Assembly (NCBI GenBank): GCA_963820415.1
Contig: CAWFZT010000012.1
Span: 257,744 to 321,743 of the forward strand
DNA from: CAWFZT01 sp963820415
GTDB lineage: Bacteria > Chloroflexota > Anaerolineae > Anaerolineales > Anaerolineaceae
Direction of reading: 5' to 3'
Length of the DNA: 64,000 bases
Positions 25,648 to 34,563 of the stretch are shown here, one piece after another. The translations under genes and the position numbers were made by a program. Within the stretch, counting starts at the first letter, position 1; every line of letters begins with the position of its first letter. The notes beneath the pieces were generated by a model. That model was given only the letters and a program-made list of their open reading frames with translations. It had not been told where the DNA came from and ran no database searches.

Positions 25648-25767
25648 AATGACCCAGGAAAGGATCAGGATGATTGCCATCGCACTGAAAATCAATTTCT
25701 GCCATCGCATGCGGCGCTGATCGCGGTTCAGTCCGGTCGAATGTTTGACTTGAGCTTGTTTCGCCAT
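25630..25767 (-). CDS. Small single-span membrane protein (45 aa)
   Basis: A 45-residue ORF begins MAKQAQVKHSTGLNRDQRRM, has a basic N-terminal half and one hydrophobic helix (IFSAMAIILILSWVISLLV), and ends LVH. A GGAG ribosome binding site lies 7 nt before the ATG, which supports translation. The pattern of a short Lys/Arg-rich tail plus one membrane span is common for small proteins near the Sec or stress systems in Chloroflexota, but no function can be assigned. It overlaps the last 18 nt of the convergent MFS gene. Confidence 0.5.
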   Translation of the reverse strand: MAKQAQVKHSTGLNRDQRRMRWQKLIFSAMAIILILSWVISLLVH

Positions 25768-25826
25768 TCAATATCTCCAAGAATGGATTTTACCATTTCA
25801 TATGAAAAAAGAAAGGAGATTCATAT

Positions 25827-26144
25827 ATGATCAGCAGAATATGGCACGGTTGGACGACACCCGAAAATGCCGATGCTTATGAAACCTTGCTCAGAGAAGA
25901 AATTTTCCACATTATCAAGAACAAGCAGATTACCGGATATCGAGGTATCCAACTTCTGCGGAGACCACTGGGGGAAGAGGTCGAATTCATTACTGTAATG
26001 CGCTTCGACAACCTGGAGGCAGTGCGTGAGTTTGCCGGGGAAGACTACGAAACAGCTTTCGTGCTGCCGCAGGCCAGAAAACTTCTGAAACGGTTCGATG
26101 GGCGTTCGCAGCACTACGATATTAGAGTCGCAATGGAAGTCTGA
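25827..26144 (+). CDS. Antibiotic biosynthesis monooxygenase (ABM)-like small protein
   Basis: A 105-residue protein with the ferredoxin-like fold pattern of the ABM/dimeric alpha-beta barrel superfamily: MISRIWHGWTTPENADAYETLL, then FITVMRFDNLEAVREFAG. Members include quinol monooxygenases and heme-degrading proteins, but many are uncharacterised. The sequence lacks an obvious catalytic triad. AAAGGAGA precedes the ATG. It may be a stand-alone gene, because the next ORF has no ribosome binding site. Confidence 0.75.
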   Translation: MISRIWHGWTTPENADAYETLLREEIFHIIKNKQITGYRGIQLLRRPLGEEVEFITVMRFDNLEAVREFAGEDYETAFVLPQARKLLKRFDGRSQHYDIRVAMEV

Positions 26145-26169
26145 ATATCGGATTAATCTCATTATATTT

Positions 26170-26313
26170 GTGCGAATTTACGATCAATATTTCATTCCGC
26201 TGGTGCTGGGAGGCATGGCATTATACATCTTCACCGATATTTTCCACAGGGTAACCGTCCGGCGCAGACAGCGCCAGGCTGAAATATCCGGCTCGGAGGG
26301 GCAGTCTGAATGA
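26170..26313 (+). pseudogene. Short C-terminal membrane-tail fragment, possible cytochrome remnant
   Basis: In one frame, GTG at 26170 starts VRIYDQYFIPLVLGGMALYI, followed by a TM helix and the tail FTDIFHRVTVRRRQRQAE. It overlaps the ATG of the cytochrome b gene through ATGA at 26310-26313, a coupling typical of operons. No ribosome binding site precedes GTG, and a single helix with a basic tail resembles the C-terminal anchor of multiheme c-type cytochromes that often precede such cytochrome b genes. A lost upstream part is inferred; the identity is uncertain. Confidence 0.35.
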
Positions 26314-27538
26314 GTGAAACGGAGACAGACTCACGCTTCGAGCTGGCGCGACGGATTGAACACCTGGTATTGATCCTTTCCTTCACCACGCTGGCGATCA
26401 CCGGATTACCGCAGAAATTCTCCCTGGCTGGTATCTCCCAGGTAATGATCCACCTGTATGGTGGGATCGAGATGACCCGCGTGATCCACCGCCTGGCAGC
26501 CACCATCTTCGTTCTGGAGGCGGTTTACCACCTGGTTGTACTCGGTTACAAGCTGTTCGTCGTGCGGGTGGAAGCCAGTATGATGCCCGGACTGAAAGAC
26601 GTCGTGGACGGAATCCAGGCAACACTGTATAACCTGGGCCTGAGGAAGGAGTTGCCGCGTATGGGGCGCTACAACTTCAAAGAAAAAAGGAGTATTGGGC
26701 TTTGGCGTGGGGTTTGGTGATCATGGCCCTGACCGGTTTCATGATGTGGAATCCGATCCTTACCTCAAAAATTCTGCCTGGACAATTCATCCCGGCAGCT
26801 AAAGCTGCCTACGGCGCTGAGGCTATCCTGGCGGTGCTGGCCATCCTTCTCTGGCATTTCTATAACGTGCACATGGTCGGTTGGAACTGGAGCATGCTGA
26901 CTGGGAAGTTGAGCCATACCGAGATGGAAATGGAACATGCCGGAGAGTTGGATAAAATCGATGCAGGCCAGGACCCGCTTACGATCAACCCCAGGCAATA
27001 TAAACGCCGGATGAAGGTCTTTGTCCCACTTGTCATCGTCGTTTCATTATCGCTGATGTTTGGATTATATAAGGTCGCCACCTTCGAGCAGACCGCGCTG
27101 ATCACTCCGCCCACCCTGGACCCCGGTTTGCAGATTTTCGTGCCGCAGACCCCCACGCCTGGGAAGGTTGTCACAGCCACCCCCATACAGGGGATTGTCG
27201 TTACGTCCACCCTCACGTCAGTGAGTATCGCCACAGACACCCCGGCGGCCAGGGAGAAAGAGACGGCCCCCTCCACTACGCTTACCTGGAGCGGTGGCAT
27301 AGGTCAGCTCTTTGAGAATAGCTGTGGCGAGTGCCATGGCAACAGTGGTGGGCTATCGATGAGCACGTACGTCGACATTATGAAAGGCGGTAAGCATGGA
27401 CCTGTCATCCTTCCGGGCGATCCCCAGGACAGCCGGCTGGTGAAAATTCAATCGTCAGGGATGTACCCAGGCTTGCTCAGCGCCAGCGAACTGGACAGCG
27501 TTATCGCCTGGATCAAGGCTGGAGCTTTAGAAAAGTAA
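26310..27538 (+). CDS. Cytochrome b / c-type cytochrome fusion, frameshifted
   Basis: Two ORFs (26310-26720 and 26702-27538) join into one 409-residue protein if one A is added to the A6 run at 26683-26688, giving KEKKEYWALAWG. The first part has membrane helices with candidate heme-binding His (RRIEHLVLI, RVIHRLAAT, EAVYHLVVLG) like cytochrome b561/formate dehydrogenase gamma. A helix with ILLWHFYNVH follows, then a Thr/Pro-rich linker. The C-terminal domain carries the heme-c motif CGECH. It is probably a quinol-oxidising membrane subunit linked to a small periplasmic cytochrome c; partners are not in the window. It abuts the convergent stop of the zinc-ribbon gene at 27539. Confidence 0.75.
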
Positions 27539-28483
27539 CTAATTCTCAACCTGGCGAAGGCGGGAGCCGCACGCCCGGCAGAAAACGTCCCCGGGGTTGG
27601 CCATACGGCCGCACTGGTGGCAGTAGACCACGGTGCGCGAGCTGGGGGCCATGCCGGCCTGCTTGGGGGATTGCGGTGTATTACGGTGTTCGTGCCGGAG
27701 ATAGCCTGACTGACGGTGTTTTTTCCCTGACTGCCAGTACCACAACAATCCGGCGCCCATAACTACTCCGCTTAGTGAGCCGAGAGCCCACGGCAGGGCG
27801 TCGATAAATGAGATGCGCCCTCTGGTATTGGGAGTGACCGGTTGGACGGCCTGAACCGGCTGGGAAGTGGAGCTCAGGTTGTTGTCTGGTTTGTTGTACG
27901 TCAAGTGGATGAATACCGGTGAGGATACTTCGACCTGACCGACCACCTTGGTAAAGTAATTAAACCCATCCGAGCCTTTGCTGCTTTCCCCCATGTAGGG
28001 TTGGATCTGCATGTCGGTGGCGTGGGTGGGCTGCTGCACAACCGCGATGAACTCTTGCACGGCGTAATCGCCAGACCAGCGGTACTCATAAGAACGCGTG
28101 TTTCCCTGATGTTTTAAGCCCGGGTCGTAATATTCGAGCTGAATTTCCGGAGAAGGGGTTGTGAAAGTGATTGCCAGCAAACTGTTATCTATCACCGGGG
28201 TCTTGTATTCCAGGTTGTAAAGCAGGCCGTCGGCATCTTTCATCGCCAGGTTAGACGGGCCGCCGGTCTGGCCGGGGATGTGCAGAGTGAGGGTGGCCGG
28301 CAGGCTGAGATCAGGCGATAACGTGATATGGTAAATCACCAGCACATTCGGCCGGTCGAATTCTGGCCAGATATCGACCTGCAACTTGGCGATGGTCAGG
28401 TTTGAGGCCGCCTGCGCCCTGGTCAGCGGGCCGAACAGATAAAAAAGAATCAAAAAACCAATAAATAACCGCAGTTTATTCAT
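27539..28483 (-). CDS. Membrane protein with C-terminal zinc ribbon
   Basis: A 314-residue protein with a signal peptide or anchor (FLILFYLFGPLTRAQA), an extracytoplasmic beta-rich domain of about 190 residues (ITLSPDLSLPATLTLHIPG, YEYRWSGDYAVQEF), one membrane span near residues 233-250 and a cytoplasmic tail. The tail ends in a double CxxC zinc ribbon (YCHQCGRMANPGDVFCRACG). The inside-out arrangement suggests a sensor or assembly factor that links the envelope to a cytoplasmic partner. I do not recognise the extracytoplasmic domain. The gene heads no visible operon; its promoter must lie in 28484-28640. Confidence 0.7.
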   Translation of the reverse strand: MNKLRLFIGFLILFYLFGPLTRAQAASNLTIAKLQVDIWPEFDRPNVLVIYHITLSPDLSLPATLTLHIPGQTGGPSNLAMKDADGLLYNLEYKTPVIDNSLLAITFTTPSPEIQLEYYDPGLKHQGNTRSYEYRWSGDYAVQEFIAVVQQPTHATDMQIQPYMGESSKGSDGFNYFTKVVGQVEVSSPVFIHLTYNKPDNNLSSTSQPVQAVQPVTPNTRGRISFIDALPWALGSLSGVVMGAGLLWYWQSGKKHRQSGYLRHEHRNTPQSPKQAGMAPSSRTVVYCHQCGRMANPGDVFCRACGSRLRQVEN

Positions 28484-28647
28484 ACAGATCCATCATATTG
28501 ATTTTTTGGTGAAATTTTAGAAAGTACCTGCCCAGTTAAAGAATCTCACACCTGACTGAACAGCTACAGTCTATATTAAAATAACACATGAATGTGTGTG
28601 CAAGGTTAAAAATTGGGCTATTTCGAAAATAATTCGGAAATAGTTAA

Positions 28648-28679
28648 AAAGAGGGCGGGTACATGCGCCCACCCTCTTT
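28648..28679 (-). terminator. Rho-independent terminator of the M23 lipoprotein gene
   Basis: On the minus strand, AAAGAGGGTGGG and CCCGCCCTCTTT form a 12-bp stem (one mismatch) around an 8-nt loop, followed by TTTAAC. It lies 15 nt past the stop of the 28694-31606 gene and is well placed to terminate it. Confidence 0.65.
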
Positions 28680-28693
28680 CCTGACAACTCGGT

Positions 28694-31606
28694 TTACAAA
28701 CGCCGTGGCTTGTGGGCCATCACCAGCTTGCGCGGGCCTGGCTCACCCCGCAGTCTGCGCGTCGTACGGTTAGCCCAGTTTACCAAACTGTTCCAGACTT
28801 CATTGAGATTCTTGTGCGGTCGATTTTTACGCGGCAGCGGTGCAGGATTGTCTGAAAACGAGAGTGGGATGCCGCGCGTTTCAGCCGCATACCCGGCGGC
28901 GGGGGCGGCGCGTTTCGCCTGGACACTCTTTACCACTTTGTACCCACCTACGCCGAGCGAGGCCAGGAACAGGGACAGGACGTAATAGTACCAGGGCAGG
29001 CTGCCCAGACCTTCGCTTGCCAGGCTAAATTTATAATAGGTGTCTGTACCTGCCAGGTGATCGTCGTAGGGTTGAAGGCGGATGAAGTATATTTTGCCCT
29101 CGGGGGCTTTCCATTGCAGCAAGGTGGTCGCATCGGGAGCAGAGGGTTTGGCCTCACCCAGTACAGTTTTCCCATCCCCTGCCAGCACATCGATGTAAGA
29201 GGATGCCGCGCCGTTATCCGGCCAGGTTTTAATGTCATACGTCTTTCCAGCCTGGGCGGTGAACGTCAACCAGTCTTCGTCTGATTCCGGGCAGAAATTA
29301 TGGTGTTGGGTTTGACCGACGGAGATTTTTATAGCTGATCTGGGACCAGCATCAGACTTCTTAAGGTCGTAACTGTCAGGCGTGCAATGATTTTCAATAG
29401 TTATCTTGGCCTGAGCGGAATCCGGGTAGGGTTCTAAGCTGCCGCTCTTATCGAAACTGTGAATACGGAATTGGTAGGAGTGTCCCAACTCACCGATGAA
29501 CCAGTCCTGTCGGTCGGCTGCCGTGTATTTTTGGTTGTAAGTGGTCCAATTCCCTCCGTTATCACGGTATTGAATCTCGAATCCATCCAGGTCGACCAGG
29601 CCAGAGATGACTTTCCACTTCAACAGGATGGCGGAGTTCTTCTGTCCGGCCGGCAGCGGTTCGAGCTGGCTGGTGGGTGGGGCTTCGGAGAAAGACACGT
29701 CAAACTGCAGGCTGGATTGGTTGGTGCCGGTAGTATTCCGGGCAATCACGGTCCAGGTGTATTTCCCGGCGGGCAGTTTTCCAACCACCCAGGAGGTGTC
29801 AGTCTGCCAGTCCATGTTCATCGACCCACCTGCCGGACCTTTAAGGGTTGAGGAATACTGCAAGGTGTTGCCGCTATCAGTCCATGTCAGGGTCAGAAAG
29901 TGCTGGTCAGTGATCTCTCCGTCAAGGAAGTTCAGTGGAGAATGCAGGGTCGGGGCGTCCGGCTTGCCCGGTAAAGGTGTTTTAGAGGCCGGTGCGCTGG
30001 TCGCCTGGGCAATGCCTTTTGTGGGTAGCGGTGTCTTGGATGGAACAGGGGTTTTGCTTGGCACCAGGGTCTTTGAGGGAGCCTGGGTTTTGGTAGGCGC
30101 AGGTGTTTTGGTGGGCGCCTGGGTCTTAGTGGGCACCGGAGTTTTGGTTGGGATTGGAGTCTTACTCGGTTTCGGGGTTTTGGTGGATGTTGCGGTAGGA
30201 GTGGCAGTCGGATCGCAAGAATAATTCTTGGTCAGGTGAATCATACCCTGCTGACCATCGGATAATTTACCTGATTTATCGGTCACCTGCACGGATAGGA
30301 AGAAATCTCCATCCGGGATCTTAAGCTGGCACAAATCCAGTTTATTGGTAAATTTGACCCCATTGACCAATGCGGCTGCCGGCTGCCAGGCGCCATCGTA
30401 GGTGTACATGAGCTGGATCGACTTGACGGCAGTATCATCCATGCCATAACCGCTAACAGTCAGTTTACGCCCCTTGACCACCTGGTTTGTGGTTGGTTTG
30501 GTAATATACCCGGTCGGCCTCTCCATATCCGCGTTGCCTGAAATATACAGGCTCTTGGGTATACACTGGCTGCCGTAGTTGGGAAAATTAGCCGCTTCGA
30601 TGCAGGTACGTGGTCTCCCACCATTCACGCTAACATCGGAGAAGACGATGTCAACCGAGGTGCCCCAGAAGTCATCCGGGTTAGTATGTACCATGAAATG
30701 AAGGTGATGCCCGGTGCTGGGGCCGTTGTTGTCGGCATTGGCGATGAACTGCCCTTGCTGGACTTCGGCGCCGTGCACGCGCAAATTTACCGGGATGCTG
30801 TCCTGGGCCAGGTGATAGTACAACTGGAAGGTAATGGGGGTGGTGGTATCGTCTTCCAGCACCAGGTAATTGGCATGTTCCATCTGGTTATCCGGGTACT
30901 GCCAGATGGCGTATTTGACCTTGCCGCCCTTAGCCGCCAGGACCGGGAACTCGGTGCCATCGGCGAAATCGAAGGCATACAGGCAGTCCGCCGGGCAGCT
31001 CTTATAAATAAATACGTGGCCGATGCTGCCGGTCAGATACTTGGCCTTTCCGGCTTCCCAGGGTAGCTTATAGCCGGTAAATACTTTGGCGTCTTTTTGC
31101 TCCGGCTGTTCGTTTGGCATGTAGCGCGCCCGCAGCTCGGCACCCAGCATTTTGGCTGGCACGCTTTTGAGCATCTTTACCCAGTCCTTATCGGCCTGGA
31201 AATAAAGCTTCCAAACCATGTTCCCACTCTGGGCATCCTTCTCCTGGTGGGCAATACACAGGCTGAGCTCGCCTGGGACGAAGGCGCCGGTATCCGGGTC
31301 TATCCACTTAACCCATACCAGGCCAAGGCTGCCATCATCAGAGAAATCGACGAGGTCGATGCGCACTTTGTAGATCAACAGGGCCAGGATATCTGTGCGT
31401 TGATGCGGCACCTCCTGCAGTATGTCATCGATTGCCTGGACGCGCGGGTCGTTGAATTTTTGAGGCGGTTCGGCAGGGGCCAGTTTTGGGATGGCCTGGG
31501 TTTCAGGCTGTGGGGTAGGCTTGGAAGGCGAACAGCCGAGCAAAAGGCTCAGGCTTATGACAACGATCAGGTTCAGGATCAGGAGGTGGTAAGATTTCTC
31601 GTTCAT
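28694..31606 (-). CDS. Large M23-family lipoprotein with linker, Fn3-like and PPC-like domains and C-terminal membrane segment
   Basis: A 970-residue envelope protein. Residues 1-25 form a lipoprotein signal (LLLGCSPS, Cys25). An N-terminal domain leads to a LytM/M23-like peptidase: DFADGTEFPVLAAKGGKV, YYHLAQDS, and HHLHFMVH with the HxH metal pair. The first metal His of HxxxD is not at its usual place, so activity is uncertain. A linker of repeated KTP(A/V/I)PTKT/SKT units follows, then Fn3-like domains (LTWTDSGNTLQYS) and a pre-peptidase C-terminal (PPC) fold (SDEDWLTFTAQAGKTYDI). A membrane helix (WYYYVLSLFLASLGVGGY) and a basic tail close it. Murein hydrolysis or binding is inferred. It is cotranscribed with the PBP-like gene. 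Confidence 0.75.
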   Translation of the reverse strand: MNEKSYHLLILNLIVVISLSLLLGCSPSKPTPQPETQAIPKLAPAEPPQKFNDPRVQAIDDILQEVPHQRTDILALLIYKVRIDLVDFSDDGSLGLVWVKWIDPDTGAFVPGELSLCIAHQEKDAQSGNMVWKLYFQADKDWVKMLKSVPAKMLGAELRARYMPNEQPEQKDAKVFTGYKLPWEAGKAKYLTGSIGHVFIYKSCPADCLYAFDFADGTEFPVLAAKGGKVKYAIWQYPDNQMEHANYLVLEDDTTTPITFQLYYHLAQDSIPVNLRVHGAEVQQGQFIANADNNGPSTGHHLHFMVHTNPDDFWGTSVDIVFSDVSVNGGRPRTCIEAANFPNYGSQCIPKSLYISGNADMERPTGYITKPTTNQVVKGRKLTVSGYGMDDTAVKSIQLMYTYDGAWQPAAALVNGVKFTNKLDLCQLKIPDGDFFLSVQVTDKSGKLSDGQQGMIHLTKNYSCDPTATPTATSTKTPKPSKTPIPTKTPVPTKTQAPTKTPAPTKTQAPSKTLVPSKTPVPSKTPLPTKGIAQATSAPASKTPLPGKPDAPTLHSPLNFLDGEITDQHFLTLTWTDSGNTLQYSSTLKGPAGGSMNMDWQTDTSWVVGKLPAGKYTWTVIARNTTGTNQSSLQFDVSFSEAPPTSQLEPLPAGQKNSAILLKWKVISGLVDLDGFEIQYRDNGGNWTTYNQKYTAADRQDWFIGELGHSYQFRIHSFDKSGSLEPYPDSAQAKITIENHCTPDSYDLKKSDAGPRSAIKISVGQTQHHNFCPESDEDWLTFTAQAGKTYDIKTWPDNGAASSYIDVLAGDGKTVLGEAKPSAPDATTLLQWKAPEGKIYFIRLQPYDDHLAGTDTYYKFSLASEGLGSLPWYYYVLSLFLASLGVGGYKVVKSVQAKRAAPAAGYAAETRGIPLSFSDNPAPLPRKNRPHKNLNEVWNSLVNWANRTTRRLRGEPGPRKLVMAHKPRRL

Positions 31607-31661
31607 ACCTCCTGTAGATGCAATGTCTGTACCAATTGTTATGAATTTGGGGCTGGGCGGA

Positions 31662-34547
31662 TCACTTTACGAGGATTTTCACCGTTTTAGATTCTCCCAC
31701 GTTGCCAGCCAGGTCGGTCGCGTTTACCACCAGGCTATGCTCGCCAATTCCGGCCACCCAGGGCAAGCTGTAAGGCGCCTGCGAGGTCTCTCCGATCTTT
31801 TCTCCATCCACGAACCAGTCCACCGTCTGCAAGCTGACGGTTTCCTGGACATCAGCAAGCAGGGTGATCAGCCGCTGATTTGGGAAGGAAAATAGCTGGT
31901 CGGGTGATGGGTAGGTTATTTTGACTAAGGGTGGGGTGTTATCAACGGTCACCTGCAGGATAGCGGTGTCGAAGTGCTGGTTCTGGCGGACGACCACAAG
32001 GCGCAGGGCATACAGACCATCATCCAATCCGGTGGTATCCCAGGTTGCCAGCCTGGCGTTTGTCACCGCCTGGGTGACTTCGGGACCGATCTGTTGCCAG
32101 GTGCGTGGGTTCAGGCCCTGGCCAAATTGGATATGGTAGGAAACGAAGCCATCCCCGCTGGCCGAACCCAGCAGGTCGATTTTGCCGTGCAGGTAGGCGA
32201 ACAGGGTTGGGCTGGTGATCTGCGCGCCGGGCAGGGGCGCAGGAGGAAGTATGGCGTCATAGTCAACCGGCGGCTGGGGCTGGCCAAGGGCTTCGGCCCA
32301 TTGCTTGTATTCCGGTGGAAAAACCAGATAAGTACGATCATCGATCATTTCCAGGGGGGTGAAAACGGTTGCCAGCATTCCGGTTTCTCGGTTGACCTGG
32401 AAAACGCGGTAGAGCGAATCCAGGGCAGTCGGTTCGTTGCCGTCGAGGAACACTTCGTTGACGACAGTCGGGCAGTCCTGGGTAGGTAACTGTCCAGACG
32501 GATCACACACTGCCATGGCTGAGACACCCAGGGGCAAGCTCCAGTTCGTCGAAGGCAGATCGCGATTGGCATACTGGATTATAGCGTGCCAGATGCCCGC
32601 GACCATTTTGGGGTCGAGTTGGACGTTTTGTGATGTACCGGCAGGTAAACCGAGCCAGGTAATCGCCAGGCGCTGTTGGGTATACCCGGCAGTCCATACC
32701 TGCTGCCGGCCGGCTACCTGGCCGACTTTTCCACCGGAGGGGATGCCAATCTCCAGGGCGTTGGGATAACCCAGGCTGGGCCAGCGAGCGGTTTCGTCGC
32801 TGAGGATATTGTGCACCAGGTAGGCCAACGGCTGGCTTAGCACTGCCTGGGTTTCACTCTGGCTGCCATCATACAACTGGCGCCCATCCAGGTCTTTTAC
32901 CGCCAGGACGGCGCCCGGCTGGATCAGGTCGTCTGGCTCAGACCGCTGGCCGGATTGGGAACCAAGGTTAGGAAACGCGCTGTAAGCTTCGGCCAGCTCG
33001 GGTAAGGTCATTTCACCCCCTGAAAAGAGTAGGTCAGACGGGTTTTGGCTGCCGGCCAGGCGGGTGAGGCCGAGGGGTTCGTTGAACCGCCAGACGTTGA
33101 CCGCCCCGATCTGGGTCAGGAGCTGTGACAAAGGCACCAGGTAATCGTTCGCGATGGCCAGGCGCAGCCGTTGCGGGCCATGGAATTTGCTGTCCGGGTT
33201 CTGGCGTCCTGACAGGCTATCCGGCAAGCTGGCAGGTACATCCCAGACCAGGCTGGCCGGACCAAAGCCGCGCGCAAAACCGGCTACTGCCACGAAAGGA
33301 GTGAGCAGTGAACCCGGGTCATGGGAAGATACGACCGGCGTTTCATCTTTCAGCGTAGCGTCGCCAAGCATGGCCAGGATTTGACCGTTCTGAGGGTCGA
33401 TGATGATGGCGCTGCCCATCAAGTCGGAAGGCAGGGGTGGGTCAGATGGAGGTTGGGTGGGCAAAAAGCGCTCTGCCTCGCAGGCTGAACCGTCCGGCAA
33501 TTGGATGGGCCGAGTATGGCCTTCCAGGTGGTTGAGCTGGCTGCGCAAGGCACAGGTCACCTGGAGCTGGAGGTCATAATCCAGTGTGGTGATCACCTGC
33601 AGCCCGCCGCGTTCGATGCGCGAGCGTCCAAAGCGTTCGATGAGTTGGCTGATAACCAGGCTGGAAAAGGCCTGCGCCGGCTGGCTGGGCTGGTGGGGAG
33701 CTGGAGCAAACTCGACCGGTTCCTCTTTAAGATTGGCATACTCCTGGCTGGTAATAACCCCGCGCCCGAACAGGCGGCCCAACATGTCTTGCTGGCGTTC
33801 TCGCGCCGCTGTCGGGGCGTCGAGTGGATTAAGAGCAGGTGCCTCCAAGGCAGCCAACAGCACAGCCGATTGGGCAAAGTCGAGCTGGCTGGCCGGCTGG
33901 GCCAGGTATAAGCGTGCGGCGCTGTCGGCGCCATAGGCCAGGTGGCCGAAATAAGCGCTGTTGAGGTACCATTCCAATACCTGGGAGCGACCGTAATGGG
34001 CAACGAGCTGAGCGGCCAGCAGACGCATGCGCAGAGCGTGCTCTAAATCATGGGGTTCCTGGTTTACCAGTAAATCGTTCACCAGGCGCTCGGCCAGAGT
34101 GACCGGTTCGGGATTGGAAAGGCTGCGCCATGCAAAACCAGGGTTCTGCCAAAAACTCGGATCGAGCAGGGCCACGGTAGCATGCACCAGTTGAGGTGAG
34201 AGATGTTCTGGCAGGTTGGGATCCAACGGTAAATAGTGGCGAGAGATGCCAGGATTTTCGAGGGCGTATAGCGGGTGCAGTCCGCTGCGATCATACAGCA
34301 AGGTGGGCTGCAAGAGCTGGCCGGTGTGAGCATCCAGCAAAACCGGTAGGGTAGCAAGAGACGGCAGGTTAACGGTCAGGCTGGCGAAAAGCACGCCAAA
34401 TGCGACTACTGCCAATACCAGCGCCAGGCTGAAAAGAGCGCCACAACCCAGGGCGCTGCGTTTAAGGCGCTGGGAAGCACTTTTCTGGCGATGGGTTTGC
34501 CTGTGTTGCCGGCGGTTCACCAACTGGACGATTTGATGAGGCTGCAC
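31662..34547 (-). CDS. Class A PBP-like protein (PBP1C-like) with degenerate active sites
   Basis: A 961-residue protein with an N-terminal cytoplasmic tail and anchor (GCGALFSLALVLAVVAFGVL, residues 34-53), a GT51 glycosyltransferase-like region (about 75-270), a transpeptidase-like region (about 375-690) and C-terminal Ig-like modules (VDNTPPLVKITYPSPDQLF). The fold is clear from LLYDRSG, QVLEWYLNSAYFGHLAYGA and AIIIDPQNGQILAMLGD. The catalytic Glu of the GT motif EDxxF is replaced (LLDPSFW, L128). The transpeptidase SxxK is SLLT (413-416), and KTG reads KVG. It is therefore predicted inactive in both domains, probably a structural or regulatory protein. It overlaps no gene and lies 16 nt after the TPR gene in transcription order. 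Confidence 0.82.
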   Translation of the reverse strand: MQPHQIVQLVNRRQHRQTHRQKSASQRLKRSALGCGALFSLALVLAVVAFGVLFASLTVNLPSLATLPVLLDAHTGQLLQPTLLYDRSGLHPLYALENPGISRHYLPLDPNLPEHLSPQLVHATVALLDPSFWQNPGFAWRSLSNPEPVTLAERLVNDLLVNQEPHDLEHALRMRLLAAQLVAHYGRSQVLEWYLNSAYFGHLAYGADSAARLYLAQPASQLDFAQSAVLLAALEAPALNPLDAPTAARERQQDMLGRLFGRGVITSQEYANLKEEPVEFAPAPHQPSQPAQAFSSLVISQLIERFGRSRIERGGLQVITTLDYDLQLQVTCALRSQLNHLEGHTRPIQLPDGSACEAERFLPTQPPSDPPLPSDLMGSAIIIDPQNGQILAMLGDATLKDETPVVSSHDPGSLLTPFVAVAGFARGFGPASLVWDVPASLPDSLSGRQNPDSKFHGPQRLRLAIANDYLVPLSQLLTQIGAVNVWRFNEPLGLTRLAGSQNPSDLLFSGGEMTLPELAEAYSAFPNLGSQSGQRSEPDDLIQPGAVLAVKDLDGRQLYDGSQSETQAVLSQPLAYLVHNILSDETARWPSLGYPNALEIGIPSGGKVGQVAGRQQVWTAGYTQQRLAITWLGLPAGTSQNVQLDPKMVAGIWHAIIQYANRDLPSTNWSLPLGVSAMAVCDPSGQLPTQDCPTVVNEVFLDGNEPTALDSLYRVFQVNRETGMLATVFTPLEMIDDRTYLVFPPEYKQWAEALGQPQPPVDYDAILPPAPLPGAQITSPTLFAYLHGKIDLLGSASGDGFVSYHIQFGQGLNPRTWQQIGPEVTQAVTNARLATWDTTGLDDGLYALRLVVVRQNQHFDTAILQVTVDNTPPLVKITYPSPDQLFSFPNQRLITLLADVQETVSLQTVDWFVDGEKIGETSQAPYSLPWVAGIGEHSLVVNATDLAGNVGESKTVKILVK

Positions 34548-34563
34548 CTGAAATCCTGAAGGA

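Noticed and set aside
28694..31606. Claim that the M23 domain is inactive
   Set aside because: Only the first metal His is hard to place; the HxH pair and Asp are present, and subfamilies with shifted first His are known, so inactivity is not supported.
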